64,000 nt of DNA from Crocinitomicaceae bacterium (GTDB lineage: Bacteria > Bacteroidota > Bacteroidia > Flavobacteriales_D > Crocinitomicaceae). A model generated the notes under the pieces. That model saw only the letters and a program-made list of their open reading frames with translations, searched no databases and was not told where the DNA came from. Below, one piece after another: positions 34,801 through 43,417 of the stretch (position 1 is the first letter of the stretch; each line of letters begins with the position of its first letter). Made by a program: the position numbers and the translations under genes. Where the stretch lies: contig JADJGJ010000002.1 of NCBI GenBank assembly GCA_016708105.1, positions 124,001-188,000 on the forward strand. Reading direction: 5' to 3'.

Positions 34801-35159
34801 TGTGGGGATCTTCTAAAAACAAAACAATAGTAAACTGGAATCATCTAACAGAGATGAGCCAGTTAGCTGATCTTGAAAATATTTCTGGTGAAAAACCGGT
34901 ACTCATTTTTAAACACAGCACACGTTGTTCTATTTCATCTATGGCTAAAAACCGCCTTGAGTTGTATTGGGATCAAACTATAGGAATTGAACCCTGGTAT
35001 CTTGACTTGCTTAATTACCGCAACATCTCAGATGAAATTGCCAACCGCTATGGGGTGGTGCATCAATCTCCACAAATTTTACTTATCAAAAATGGGGCTT
35101 GCACGTATCATGCAAGTCACAACGAAATAGATTTTAATCAGATAAAAAAATTGATATGA
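34800..35159 (+). CDS. ytxJ: YtxJ-type bacillithiol system redox-active protein
   Basis: This 119-residue protein is a thioredoxin-fold monothiol protein. The active-site region reads FKHSTRCSISSMAKNRLE with a single cysteine (about C43) and the next strand is WYLDLLNYRNISDEI; VVHQSPQILLIKNG contains the cis-proline. YtxJ proteins are linked by co-occurrence to bacillithiol, so the organism probably uses bacillithiol as its low-molecular-weight thiol and this protein removes it from mixed disulfides. It sits between pheS and the regulator with overlaps at both ends (1 and 4 bases). Confidence 0.88.
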   Translation: MWGSSKNKTIVNWNHLTEMSQLADLENISGEKPVLIFKHSTRCSISSMAKNRLELYWDQTIGIEPWYLDLLNYRNISDEIANRYGVVHQSPQILLIKNGACTYHASHNEIDFNQIKKLI

Positions 35160-35881
35160 TTCGTGCTGTTATTATTGATGATATTCCTGAAGCAATTTCT
35201 GTGTTGAAATCTGATTTAGAAAATTATTGTGTAAACATTGAAGTCATTGGATCTGCTGAAGGAGTAGTTACCGGAGCAAAATTGATTCGTGAGCAAAAAC
35301 CCGATCTTGTTTTTCTGGATATTCAAATGAAAGATGGCAGCGGCTTTGATTTGCTTGAAATTGTTCCTGATGTTCATTTCAAATTAATTTTTACTACCGC
35401 AAGTGATGAGTTTGCAGTGAAAGCGTTTAAATTTTCAGCCGTTGATTATTTGCTCAAACCCATTGATCCTGATGAATTGATGGATGCCGTAAGCCGTGTT
35501 GAAAGCCAAGATAAACCTACCCAACGAATTGATTTGCTCAAAGAAAATTTTGTAAAGACGAAACGCATTGCGTTGAATACACTTGAAAAAATTCACATCG
35601 TTAATATTGATGAAATTCTGCGCTGCGAATCTAATATCAACTATACCATGTTTTATTTTGTTGACGGAACAAAACTATTGGTAACAAAAACGCTGAAAGA
35701 ATTTGACAATCTTTTATCAGAACATCAGTTTATTAGAGTGCATCAATCTCATCTTATCAATGCCAATTTCATTAAAGAATTCCTTAAATCAGCCGGGGAA
35801 ATTGTGATGAAAGACGGAACCCGTGTGCCGGTTTCTACTCGCAAAAAACAAGTGCTCATGGATATGATTTCAAATTTTTAA
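35156..35881 (+). CDS. LytTR-family response regulator
   Basis: The 241-residue protein has an N-terminal receiver domain: acidic pocket D8-D9, phospho-acceptor D55 in LVFLDIQMKDG, T80/T81 and K101 in YLLKPID. A LytTR DNA-binding domain follows at about 135-240 (RIALNTLEKIHIVNIDEI, FIRVHQSHLINANFIKEF). Such regulators are usually paired with a HisKA_7-type sensor kinase, but none is adjacent. Its ATG overlaps the ytxJ stop (ATGA), so translation is coupled. It may be controlled by a kinase elsewhere. Confidence 0.93.
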   Translation: MIRAVIIDDIPEAISVLKSDLENYCVNIEVIGSAEGVVTGAKLIREQKPDLVFLDIQMKDGSGFDLLEIVPDVHFKLIFTTASDEFAVKAFKFSAVDYLLKPIDPDELMDAVSRVESQDKPTQRIDLLKENFVKTKRIALNTLEKIHIVNIDEILRCESNINYTMFYFVDGTKLLVTKTLKEFDNLLSEHQFIRVHQSHLINANFIKEFLKSAGEIVMKDGTRVPVSTRKKQVLMDMISNF

Positions 35882-35883
35882 TT

Positions 35884-36975
35884 ATGAATTTATTTCGCGT
35901 AAAATATCTTACACTTCTGGTATTACCTGCTGTACTTTTTGCCTGCAGCGGAGAACAAAATAATGACGGTGATGAGCATTTGCAAAAAAATCAACCACCC
36001 CTAAAAATAATCAGCCCCTTGAATGAAGACGACTTCACCGTAGGCGATATCATTGAAGTACAAATTGAAGTTAACAAACCAACAGAAGTAAAAAACCTTG
36101 AGCTTTATTTTGCAGACACTTTATATCAAACCGGCTTAGATGCCGTGACTCAAACAATTCAAATTGACACCAAAAATGGAAATGTTGGTTTCACTAAAAT
36201 ACATCTATCTTATCAAACATCAGATGGAGAACAACATGGTGATACCCGTAAAATTGTATTGTTCTCAGATACCGCACCGGTACAGAAAAAAGCAGTCATC
36301 GTAAAATCTTACGTACATGACAAATCATCGTATACACAAGGGCTTGAATTTAACAACAATCAATTATTTGAAGGTACCGGACAATTAGGGCAATCTATAC
36401 TGGCAGAAGTAAATTTGAACACAGGTCAGATCCTAAGAAAAATTTCTTTGGAACCAAGTTATTTTGGAGAAGGGATTACCATTCTCAATGATACTATTTA
36501 TCAAATAACCTGGACAGATAAAACTTGTTTTGTCTATGACCTGAACTTTAATAAAATCAGAGAAATGAATTATGAAGGTGAAGGCTGGGGCTTGTGTAAT
36601 GACGGCACATACATCATCATGTCTAATGGCACAAATGAAATTGTTTGGAGAGATCCGCACACGTTTGAAATAGTAAAACAGCTATATGTTTTTTCAGATC
36701 AGTCAGACTATTCCAATTTAAATGAGCTGGAACTAATCAATGGCAACCTTTTCATCAACGTGTATACTGAAGACTATATCGTTGAAGTTGATACTGCGTA
36801 TGGTAAAGTGCTGTCTGTAATTGATTGTGCTGATATTGTGATTGACGGGCGTGTTCCGGGTGCAGATGTTTTAAACGGTATCGCGCATCATAAGTCAAGC
36901 GGTAAAACTTACCTTACCGGAAAATGGTGGCCTAAATTATACGAGGTGAAATTTGAAGAAGTCACTCTTCCTTAA
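35884..36975 (+). CDS. glutaminyl-peptide cyclotransferase (lipoprotein)
   Basis: The 363-residue protein has a signal peptide with lipobox LLFAC (Cys about 21). An N-terminal Ig-like segment (about 30-130) carries ISPLNEDDFTVGDIIEVQIEV. A five-bladed propeller of the plant/bacterial glutamine cyclotransferase family follows: SYTQGLEFNNNQLFEGTG, YFGEGITILNDTIYQITW, EGWGLCNDGTYIIMSNGT, NELELINGNLFINVY, LNGIAHHKSSGKTYLTGKWW. The enzyme forms N-terminal pyroglutamate on exported proteins, a modification common for T9SS and lipoprotein-processed proteins in Bacteroidota. It starts 2 bases after the regulator stop, so it is the last gene of the pheS operon. Confidence 0.9.
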   Translation: MNLFRVKYLTLLVLPAVLFACSGEQNNDGDEHLQKNQPPLKIISPLNEDDFTVGDIIEVQIEVNKPTEVKNLELYFADTLYQTGLDAVTQTIQIDTKNGNVGFTKIHLSYQTSDGEQHGDTRKIVLFSDTAPVQKKAVIVKSYVHDKSSYTQGLEFNNNQLFEGTGQLGQSILAEVNLNTGQILRKISLEPSYFGEGITILNDTIYQITWTDKTCFVYDLNFNKIREMNYEGEGWGLCNDGTYIIMSNGTNEIVWRDPHTFEIVKQLYVFSDQSDYSNLNELELINGNLFINVYTEDYIVEVDTAYGKVLSVIDCADIVIDGRVPGADVLNGIAHHKSSGKTYLTGKWWPKLYEVKFEEVTLP

Positions 36976-37005
36976 TTTACCGACGCTTCAATACAATCTG
37001 TTAGA

Positions 37006-37365
37006 TTAATTTTCCGGATATCCTTGCTTGATCCAGCATTGCATGGTTTTTATTTCGTCTGCCGTAAGAGAGTCTATTCCAAAATCATTTGGCATCACCG
37101 GCATGGTGTGAGCAGTAAGCACTTCGTATTGCCAAATGCCGGCATCACAATATGCTTTAATGGGTGTGTAATTTGTAATCCAAGCATCATGACAACCGGT
37201 GCCTGGGCCTAAGCCTGTCATGCATGAACTTTCTATAATGGGTTTTATTTCTAAACTATAGCTGATTATTTGAGGACAATCAGGATCAATTGGAAAAGTT
37301 TTATCCTTATAACATGATGTTAAAGTGACAATCAAGAAGGGTAGTAATAAAAAACGCATGTTCAT
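37006..37365 (-). CDS. small lipoprotein with cytochrome-c-like but spaced CX9CH motif
   Basis: From the ATG at 37365 the product is 119 residues with lipobox TLTSC. The mature part resembles the monohaem cytochrome-like domains of Bacteroidota lipoproteins: YSLEIKPIIESSC near the start, MPVMPNDFGIDSLT (candidate axial Met) and IKTMQCWIKQGYPEN at the end. The place where CxxCH would be reads CMTGLGPGTGCH, nine residues between cysteines, so normal haem attachment is doubtful. It may be a degenerate or unusual haem protein. The gene lies beyond the sodA terminator on the same strand. Confidence 0.72.
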   Translation of the reverse strand: MNMRFLLLPFLIVTLTSCYKDKTFPIDPDCPQIISYSLEIKPIIESSCMTGLGPGTGCHDAWITNYTPIKAYCDAGIWQYEVLTAHTMPVMPNDFGIDSLTADEIKTMQCWIKQGYPEN

Positions 37366-37404
37366 GCAATTTACTAAAGATCCTAAAGACTTTGTTGAGT
37401 ATGA

Positions 37405-37437
37405 TAAAAAATAATGGGGAATCATAGACTCCCCATT
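37405..37437 (-). terminator. intrinsic terminator of sodA
   Basis: AATGGGGA (37413-37420) and TCCCCATT (37430-37437) form an 8-bp stem. On the minus strand the stem is followed by ATTTTTTATC. It separates sodA from the cytochrome-like gene. Confidence 0.85.
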
Positions 37438-37505
37438 TTATTCTGGTTGATTAGTTATTTCTTAAAAAGTATATGGTAAAAGTAAACGCAGAATAGGTGT
37501 AAGTA

Positions 37506-38111
37506 CTATTTAAATTTTGCATATCTGCTGGCCACTTCATTCCAATTTATCACGTTAAAAAAAGCATTCACGTAATCAGGTCTGCGGTTCTGGTATTTAA
37601 GATAATATGCATGCTCCCATACATCAAGCCCAAGAATTGGAGTGCCTCCACAACCTATGCCGGGCATCAGGGTGTTGTCTTGATTTGCAGTAGAACATAC
37701 TTCAACAACACCTCCTTTTTTTACGCAAAGCCATGCCCATCCTGATCCAAATCTGGTTGCAGCTGCTTTTGAAAATGTTTCTTTAAAATTGTCAAAAGAT
37801 CCGAATGCCGCATTGATAGCATCAGCTAATTCACCTGAAGGCAAGCCGCCGCCATTAGGACTCATTACTGTCCAAAAGAGATTGTGGTTGTAGTAACCGC
37901 CACCGTTATTTCTCACAGCCGGTATGTCAACACATTTCTGAAGAACTTCTTCAATACTTTTTCCTTCTAATTCAGTGCCGGCTAAAGCAGCATTCAAATT
38001 AGTGGTGTATGCTGCATGATGTTTGCCATGATGAATTTGCATGGTTAGTTCGTCAATATGCGGTTCTAGCGCGTTGTGCGCATATGGTAGTGCTGGTAAT
38101 TCAAATGCCAT
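37506..38111 (-). CDS. sodA: superoxide dismutase, Mn-type
   Basis: The 201-residue enzyme dismutates superoxide. Metal ligands are present in HHGKHHAAYTTNL (first His), YYNHNLFW (second His) and DVWEHAYYLKYQNRR (Asp and His). The second-shell glutamine sits in STANQDNTL, the position typical of Mn enzymes, and the position that carries Gln in Fe enzymes is Gly (NNGGGYYNH), so Mn or cambialistic use is favoured. No signal peptide, hence cytosolic. A terminator follows at 37405-37437. Confidence 0.94.
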   Translation of the reverse strand: MAFELPALPYAHNALEPHIDELTMQIHHGKHHAAYTTNLNAALAGTELEGKSIEEVLQKCVDIPAVRNNGGGYYNHNLFWTVMSPNGGGLPSGELADAINAAFGSFDNFKETFSKAAATRFGSGWAWLCVKKGGVVEVCSTANQDNTLMPGIGCGGTPILGLDVWEHAYYLKYQNRRPDYVNAFFNVINWNEVASRYAKFK

Positions 38112-38292
38112 GTTTTCTGTTTTTTAGATTTATGTCAAAGTTAAGGGCTTTATTTTTTTTGAGAATACTTTTCAAATCTCAATTTCAATCATTAATTTCG
38201 ATATACGAATAGATGGAATTGATACTCCTTGCTTTTTTTACCTCTTAGAGTAATTCTGTTTCATTATTATTTATCACCCTAAAGCATCTATT

Positions 38293-38550
38293 ATGAAATT
38301 TGTTTTGAAAAGTATTGCTGCACTTCCTTTGCTTGCATTATTGTCATGTGGTTCTGAACCACCGCCACCGCCACCACCGCCAACAAACCCTGTCAACAAC
38401 GCTATTCAACACGGTGTTAATGAAGTGACTGAAGAACTTAGTGACACTTCTTCAGAACTCAATCATGCCATGGACACGCTGGATGAAGTCCTGGATGAAG
38501 GCATGAAAGAACTCAACCAAGGACTCAACGAGCTTAAAAAGAATTTCTGA
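38293..38550 (+). CDS. 85-residue lipoprotein with octaproline tract and amphipathic tail
   Basis: The product has a signal peptide with lipobox LALLSC (Cys19). It is followed by GSEPPPPPPPPTNP, eight consecutive prolines encoded by mixed CCA/CCG codons. The remaining 50 residues form one acidic amphipathic helix or short coiled coil with a heptad-like pattern (VTEELSDTSSELNHAMDTLD). The layout of lipid anchor, proline stalk and helix resembles Lpp-like or entericidin-like spacer lipoproteins, but no family is recognised. It stands alone 90 bases before the AsmA-like gene. Confidence 0.75.
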   Translation: MKFVLKSIAALPLLALLSCGSEPPPPPPPPTNPVNNAIQHGVNEVTEELSDTSSELNHAMDTLDEVLDEGMKELNQGLNELKKNF

Positions 38551-38640
38551 TTTAACTTCACGTATCAACCCCACAAGGTTGATAAACTCTGTAACTATAG
38601 CTGGTATTGCGTTATGGTCTAAACTACCTTTACAGGTTGG

Positions 38641-41316
38641 ATGAAGAAATTTTGGCGATACCTTAAAAAAATTCTTTTCTGGGTTTTTTTTGTTTGTCTC
38701 TTTTTAGTGACAACCGTTGTGGTATTGCTGCACATTTATGAAGATGATATTAAACAATACGCAATAGATGAAATCAACAGCCATCTCAATACTGATTTGG
38801 ATGTGCAAAGTATTGAATTATCTTTCTTTCATGATTTTCCGCGCGCATCACTTGAATTCAGACACGTACTCATTCACGATGCGTATAAAGAAACCTTAAG
38901 CGAAGACACCTTGTTTTATTCAAGACAAGCATTCTTAAGTTTTAATATTTGGGATTTGTGGAATGGTGATTACCGCGTGAACCGAATCTCATTTAAGAAA
39001 TCAAAACTTAACCTGAAAACTGCGGCAAGCGGTGATGTGAACTATGATATATTGAAAGAGGATGATGATACCACTGAATCCAATTTCAGATTCGTGATGG
39101 ATTTGTTGAGAATTGATGAACTTGAGTTTACCTACCTCAACCTAGCAACCGGACAGAACTATTGCATTGATTTTAACAAGGCATTGCTCAGTGGTGATTT
39201 TTCTCAAAATGAATTTGAAATACATGCTGAAACGGAAATGTTTGTGGAGAAACTCAAAAGCAATTCACTTACCTTAATTCGTAATAAACCTGCAACAGGC
39301 AATATCATTTTACATGTTAATACCCAAAGTGAAAAGTACACGTTTACTCAAGGAGACATTACCATAGCCAAAATGCCGTTTGAGCTAACGGGATACATTG
39401 ACTCAACATCAGTTGATCTTGAAATTTCTGGAAAAAACATTGAGTTGGCAGACCTCGCAAACTCGCTTTCTGCGGGCACAATGCCATCCGCTACTAAATA
39501 CAAAAGCACCGGTGAATTATCCTTCAGTTCACATATAGAAGGCCCAATGTCAAAAACTGCAATGCCATCTATTACTGCGGATTTTAGGCTGGATCAAGGC
39601 ACTCTTACGAATCCCGTTAACAACTTAAAAATTTATGATATTCAATTGGATGGACGCTATGAAAACGCACAAACTGATCGTGAAGAAAATCTGGCGTTCA
39701 AAAAATTTAATCTTAAATTACTAAATAGTTTTTTTGAAGGCAACGGAGATGTAAGCAATTTCAGTGAACCTAATATTCACACCAAAATGAAGGGGAATTT
39801 AGACCTCTTCAGTTTTAATCAATTTTTTCAGTTTCCTGGCATTGAAAAAATTGAAGGCAATATTGTTTTAAATTGTGATCTGGCTATTCGTTTTCTTGAC
39901 CCTCAGTATCGTGCTGATAAATTTGTGGTTTCTAAATCTAACGGCTCTCTTGCTTTAAAAAACGTGTCTTACAAACATGTTAAAGATCCAATAACTTACC
40001 AGGACATGAACGGAAATGTGGTAATCGTAGATAACGATGCCGCTGTGAAAGATCTTTCATTTAAAACTGATAAGTCTGATTTTCTGGTGAATGGCGCACT
40101 CAATAATTTACTACAATATCTTGCCGGATTTGGTGGTCTTGGAATGATAGCTACTGTTGAATCAGAGCATGTTGACCTCAATGAATTTATAGGTGAAACA
40201 AAAGAAAATGAAGACGATTCACCTGAAAAATTCATTCTGCCCGCTGATTTGAATCTTAATGTTGATCTTGAAATTGGAAAATTAGATTGGGATGAACATG
40301 TTTTTGAGAATGTGAACACCAATCTTATTTATATGAATAGAAAGGCTACTGCGACGAATTTTTCCCTGAACACCATGGGTGGCTCAGTTGCCGGAACACT
40401 TATGCTCAATAATCTGGTTGATGCAGGAAATGTGATAGAAGCAAACCTCTTGTATAAAAACATTGACGTGAAAAGAATGTTTACTGAATGGAAAAATTTT
40501 GATCAAGAAACTATCACCGATGAACATCTTTCCGGCAAGTCAAACGGAAACTTGGATATACTCATGTTTTTCAATCCTTATTTCTCGTTAATTGAAGATA
40601 AATTGTTTGCAATTTCAAATATTGAGATCACCAATGGAGAACTCAATAATATGGAAACTATGAAATTGATTACTGATTATATGAGATCGAACAAAGCATT
40701 AAAACTGATGCTCAATAAGCACATTGATCAATTTGAAGACAAGTTGCTGCATCTCAAATTTGCTACCCTGTCTAATACTATAGAAATTAAAGACAGAAAA
40801 ATTTATATTCCGAAAATGATCATTGCCAGCAACGCACTTACTGTTGAACTATTCGGCTGGCATGACTTTGATAATAATGTTGAATATCACTTTAGCTTTA
40901 GATTCAGAGAACTAAAAACTGTAGCTGAATATACTGAATTTGGCAAAATTGAAGATGATGGTTTAGGTTTGGTAATCTATATGACTATGTCCGGTCCAAT
41001 GGATAATCCGGTATTTGCAATGGATAACAATGAGCTCAAAAATGAATTGAAAGAAGATCTCGCGACAGAGAAACAAACCTTGAAATCTATTTTGAAAACT
41101 GAATTTGGTATGTATAAAAATGATTCAACTGTAATTGAAATGGAAGATCGCAATAAAGCACAGGTTGAGTTTATTTTTTATGAGGATGAAGCATCTGATA
41201 CGGTCACAACAGATAAGATAAAGAAGAAAAAAAACAGATCAGGCAATATCTTTGGTGACCTGGAAGAAAAATCAAAAAATGAAAAGGAAGAAGTGGAATT
41301 TGGTGAAGACGAATAA
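38641..41316 (+). CDS. AsmA-like protein
   Basis: The 891-residue protein has a single N-terminal membrane anchor (about 9-34). The AsmA N-terminal pattern follows: INSHLNTDLDVQSIELSFFHDFPRASLEFRHVLIHDA read as a helix-strand unit. A very long beta-rich body follows, and residues of about 590-800 match the AsmA C-terminal region (GGSVAGTLMLNNL, LSGKSNGNLDILMFF). The last 100 residues are charged and low complexity. AsmA/TamB-type proteins form hydrophobic grooves that bridge the envelope and carry phospholipids, so a role in outer-membrane lipid supply is the likely one. A TACCTTTA box ends 8 bases before the ATG. Confidence 0.85.
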   Translation: MKKFWRYLKKILFWVFFVCLFLVTTVVVLLHIYEDDIKQYAIDEINSHLNTDLDVQSIELSFFHDFPRASLEFRHVLIHDAYKETLSEDTLFYSRQAFLSFNIWDLWNGDYRVNRISFKKSKLNLKTAASGDVNYDILKEDDDTTESNFRFVMDLLRIDELEFTYLNLATGQNYCIDFNKALLSGDFSQNEFEIHAETEMFVEKLKSNSLTLIRNKPATGNIILHVNTQSEKYTFTQGDITIAKMPFELTGYIDSTSVDLEISGKNIELADLANSLSAGTMPSATKYKSTGELSFSSHIEGPMSKTAMPSITADFRLDQGTLTNPVNNLKIYDIQLDGRYENAQTDREENLAFKKFNLKLLNSFFEGNGDVSNFSEPNIHTKMKGNLDLFSFNQFFQFPGIEKIEGNIVLNCDLAIRFLDPQYRADKFVVSKSNGSLALKNVSYKHVKDPITYQDMNGNVVIVDNDAAVKDLSFKTDKSDFLVNGALNNLLQYLAGFGGLGMIATVESEHVDLNEFIGETKENEDDSPEKFILPADLNLNVDLEIGKLDWDEHVFENVNTNLIYMNRKATATNFSLNTMGGSVAGTLMLNNLVDAGNVIEANLLYKNIDVKRMFTEWKNFDQETITDEHLSGKSNGNLDILMFFNPYFSLIEDKLFAISNIEITNGELNNMETMKLITDYMRSNKALKLMLNKHIDQFEDKLLHLKFATLSNTIEIKDRKIYIPKMIIASNALTVELFGWHDFDNNVEYHFSFRFRELKTVAEYTEFGKIEDDGLGLVIYMTMSGPMDNPVFAMDNNELKNELKEDLATEKQTLKSILKTEFGMYKNDSTVIEMEDRNKAQVEFIFYEDEASDTVTTDKIKKKKNRSGNIFGDLEEKSKNEKEEVEFGEDE

Positions 41317-41352
41317 ACTATTCCATCAATATTTTCGTTATTTGCCATAACC

Positions 41353-42951
41353 ATGAACTTATATCACAGAAAACAACGTTGGAAAATTGCGCTACTTGGA
41401 TCCGCTATTCTTTTGGTGGTTGCGTCCATTTGGTTTTCTTACCGAATTGTGTCCAAAGTACAAGATCGTGAGGTTGATAGAGTACATCAATGGGCTGATA
41501 ATGTTAAACGCAAGTCAGAATTGGTTAATCTTACCAACCGGGTATTTGAAGAATTAGGTGAAGCACTTTCTGTCATTGAAGAGAACGATTTTAGAACCGT
41601 GGGTATGTGGGTTATGGCCATTGAAGAAGCTAACCGCCCGCTTGATGACTATTCCTTTGTAGTCAAAATTTTAGGTGAAGTGTCTACCGTTCCTATGATT
41701 GTTACGGATATGGATGAAAACATTGTATCAAGTTACAATTTGGCAGGGCTTGATAGTTTGATCTCAAAAAATATTCGTGATGAATATAGTGTGCAAACAA
41801 AAGCATTTAGAGATTCCGTATTCAGGGCGGTGAAGACAGATAGTCTCAAATCATTTCTTCCGGTATGGAAAAAAAATCATACGCCTATAGAAATGGATTT
41901 GTACATGAGTGAAAAACAAAAGGTATTTTATTTTGATAGCGTGTTCTTCAAAAATGAGCAGCTTGCTAGGTTAAAATTTAGTCGTGATTCCTTGGTGAAT
42001 GCATTCAGTGATGAATTAGTAAACAATGAATATTTGGTGCCCGTTGTATTTATTAATAGCAACAGCAGAGAAATAATTGCCACCAATATGCCGCAGTATG
42101 ACACGGTTACCGGACCTTTGCATGACAATTTACTACCTCATTCAGATGATTCTATTCTTGTTGATTTAGGGAATAAAAACAAAGGCGTAATCTATTACGA
42201 ACATTCTCCTGAACTGGTACAAATGAAATATTTTCCGTTTGTTCAGTTCTTCATGATCGGTTTGTTTATCCTAATCGCTTATCTTGTGTTCAGCACATTT
42301 AGAAAAGCTGAACAAGATCAGGTTTGGGTGGGTATGGCCAAAGAAACAGCTCATCAGTTAGGAACACCAATTTCATCACTGATGGCGTGGAATGAATTAT
42401 TGAATGGTCAAGGGGTTGATCGCTCAATTACTGACGAAATTGCAAAAGACATTGATCGGTTGAATACTGTTACCAATAGGTTTTCTAAAATAGGGTCAGA
42501 ATCCTCACTAGAAGAATTGGAAATTGCGCTAGTCGTTGAGCGCGCGGCTGAATATCTGAAAAAAAGAATTTCATCAAAGGTTCATCTTCAATTTATATCT
42601 GAGGCTGATGAAATGAAGTCCATGATTAACGCCCCATTACTTGAGTGGGTAATTGAAAATATCGTTAAAAATGCCGTTGATGCTATTGAAGGTGAAGGGC
42701 AGATAAAAATATTGGTGCATCCGTTTGAACAGGATCTTTATATTGACATATCAGATAACGGCAAAGGAATTCCGGCCAACAAAATTAAAACCGTTTTTCA
42801 ACCTGGCTATACAACAAAAAAACGAGGATGGGGTCTTGGTCTTTCACTAGCTAAGAGAATAGTAGAAGATTTTCACAAAGGAAAAATATTTGTGCTTCAC
42901 TCAGAACCTGAAAAAGGAACAACGTTCAGAATAGTGCTGAAACAAGTCTAA
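41353..42951 (+). CDS. membrane sensor histidine kinase
   Basis: The 532-residue protein has a membrane segment at about 13-30, a periplasmic sensory region of roughly 260 residues and a second segment at about 297-316. The kinase core has the phospho-acceptor H334 in KETAHQLGTPISSL, the N box NIVKNAVDAIEGEG, G1 DISDNGKGIP and G2 GWGLGLSLAKRIV. Family is HisKA/HATPase_c. No response regulator gene is next to it, so it is an orphan kinase. It is 36 bases downstream of the AsmA-like gene and may share its promoter. The ligand cannot be inferred. Confidence 0.92.
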   Translation: MNLYHRKQRWKIALLGSAILLVVASIWFSYRIVSKVQDREVDRVHQWADNVKRKSELVNLTNRVFEELGEALSVIEENDFRTVGMWVMAIEEANRPLDDYSFVVKILGEVSTVPMIVTDMDENIVSSYNLAGLDSLISKNIRDEYSVQTKAFRDSVFRAVKTDSLKSFLPVWKKNHTPIEMDLYMSEKQKVFYFDSVFFKNEQLARLKFSRDSLVNAFSDELVNNEYLVPVVFINSNSREIIATNMPQYDTVTGPLHDNLLPHSDDSILVDLGNKNKGVIYYEHSPELVQMKYFPFVQFFMIGLFILIAYLVFSTFRKAEQDQVWVGMAKETAHQLGTPISSLMAWNELLNGQGVDRSITDEIAKDIDRLNTVTNRFSKIGSESSLEELEIALVVERAAEYLKKRISSKVHLQFISEADEMKSMINAPLLEWVIENIVKNAVDAIEGEGQIKILVHPFEQDLYIDISDNGKGIPANKIKTVFQPGYTTKKRGWGLGLSLAKRIVEDFHKGKIFVLHSEPEKGTTFRIVLKQV

Positions 42952-43350
42952 TTATTTCTTTTCTTGACAAATTTCTATCAGAACACCATTTGCTGATTTT
43001 GGATGCAAAAAGGCGATACGCTTATTGTCAGCACCATCTTTAGCCGTTTTATTAATCAGCTCAAAACCTTCTTTTTGAAGCCGCTCAATTTCTTCATCAA
43101 TATTATCAACCTCAAATGCCAAATGATGTATACCTTCTCCCTTTTTGTCAATATATTTGGCAATGGCGCTATCAGGTTTTGTTGCTTGCAAAAGTTCAAT
43201 TTTTGTCTCACCGGTTTTGTAAAATGCCGTAAGCACGCCTTCAGAATCTACTTGCTCTGTCTTGTAAGGCTCTTGTTTGAAAAGAACAGAAAACAACTTA
43301 TTAGACTTTTCAATATCGCGCACCGCAATTCCAATGTGTTCCAATTTCAT
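42952..43350 (-). CDS. mce: methylmalonyl-CoA epimerase
   Basis: The 132-residue VOC-fold enzyme interconverts the 2R and 2S forms of methylmalonyl-CoA in propionate metabolism. It starts MKLEHIGIAVRDIEKSNKLF, where the His is a metal ligand. The second ligand is in GIHHLAFEVDNID, and GVLIEICQ carries the catalytic/ligand Glu. Length matches the family exactly. It abuts the histidine kinase stop (convergent, stops adjacent). A methylmalonyl-CoA mutase is expected elsewhere in the genome. Confidence 0.93.
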   Translation of the reverse strand: MKLEHIGIAVRDIEKSNKLFSVLFKQEPYKTEQVDSEGVLTAFYKTGETKIELLQATKPDSAIAKYIDKKGEGIHHLAFEVDNIDEEIERLQKEGFELINKTAKDGADNKRIAFLHPKSANGVLIEICQEKK

Positions 43351-43362
43351 AAATAATAGATT

Positions 43363-43398
43363 AAAAAAAATCCCGGACTACTAGGTAACCCGGGATTT
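43363..43398 (-). terminator. intrinsic terminator of the secreted-protein gene at 43418
   Basis: AAATCCCGG (43368-43376) and CCGGGATTT (43390-43398) form a 9-bp stem with a 13-base loop. On the minus strand the stem runs into TTTTTTTT. It separates the upstream gene (43418-44227) from mce. Confidence 0.88.
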
Positions 43399-43417
43399 AA
43401 ATATAGAATTGACTAAT

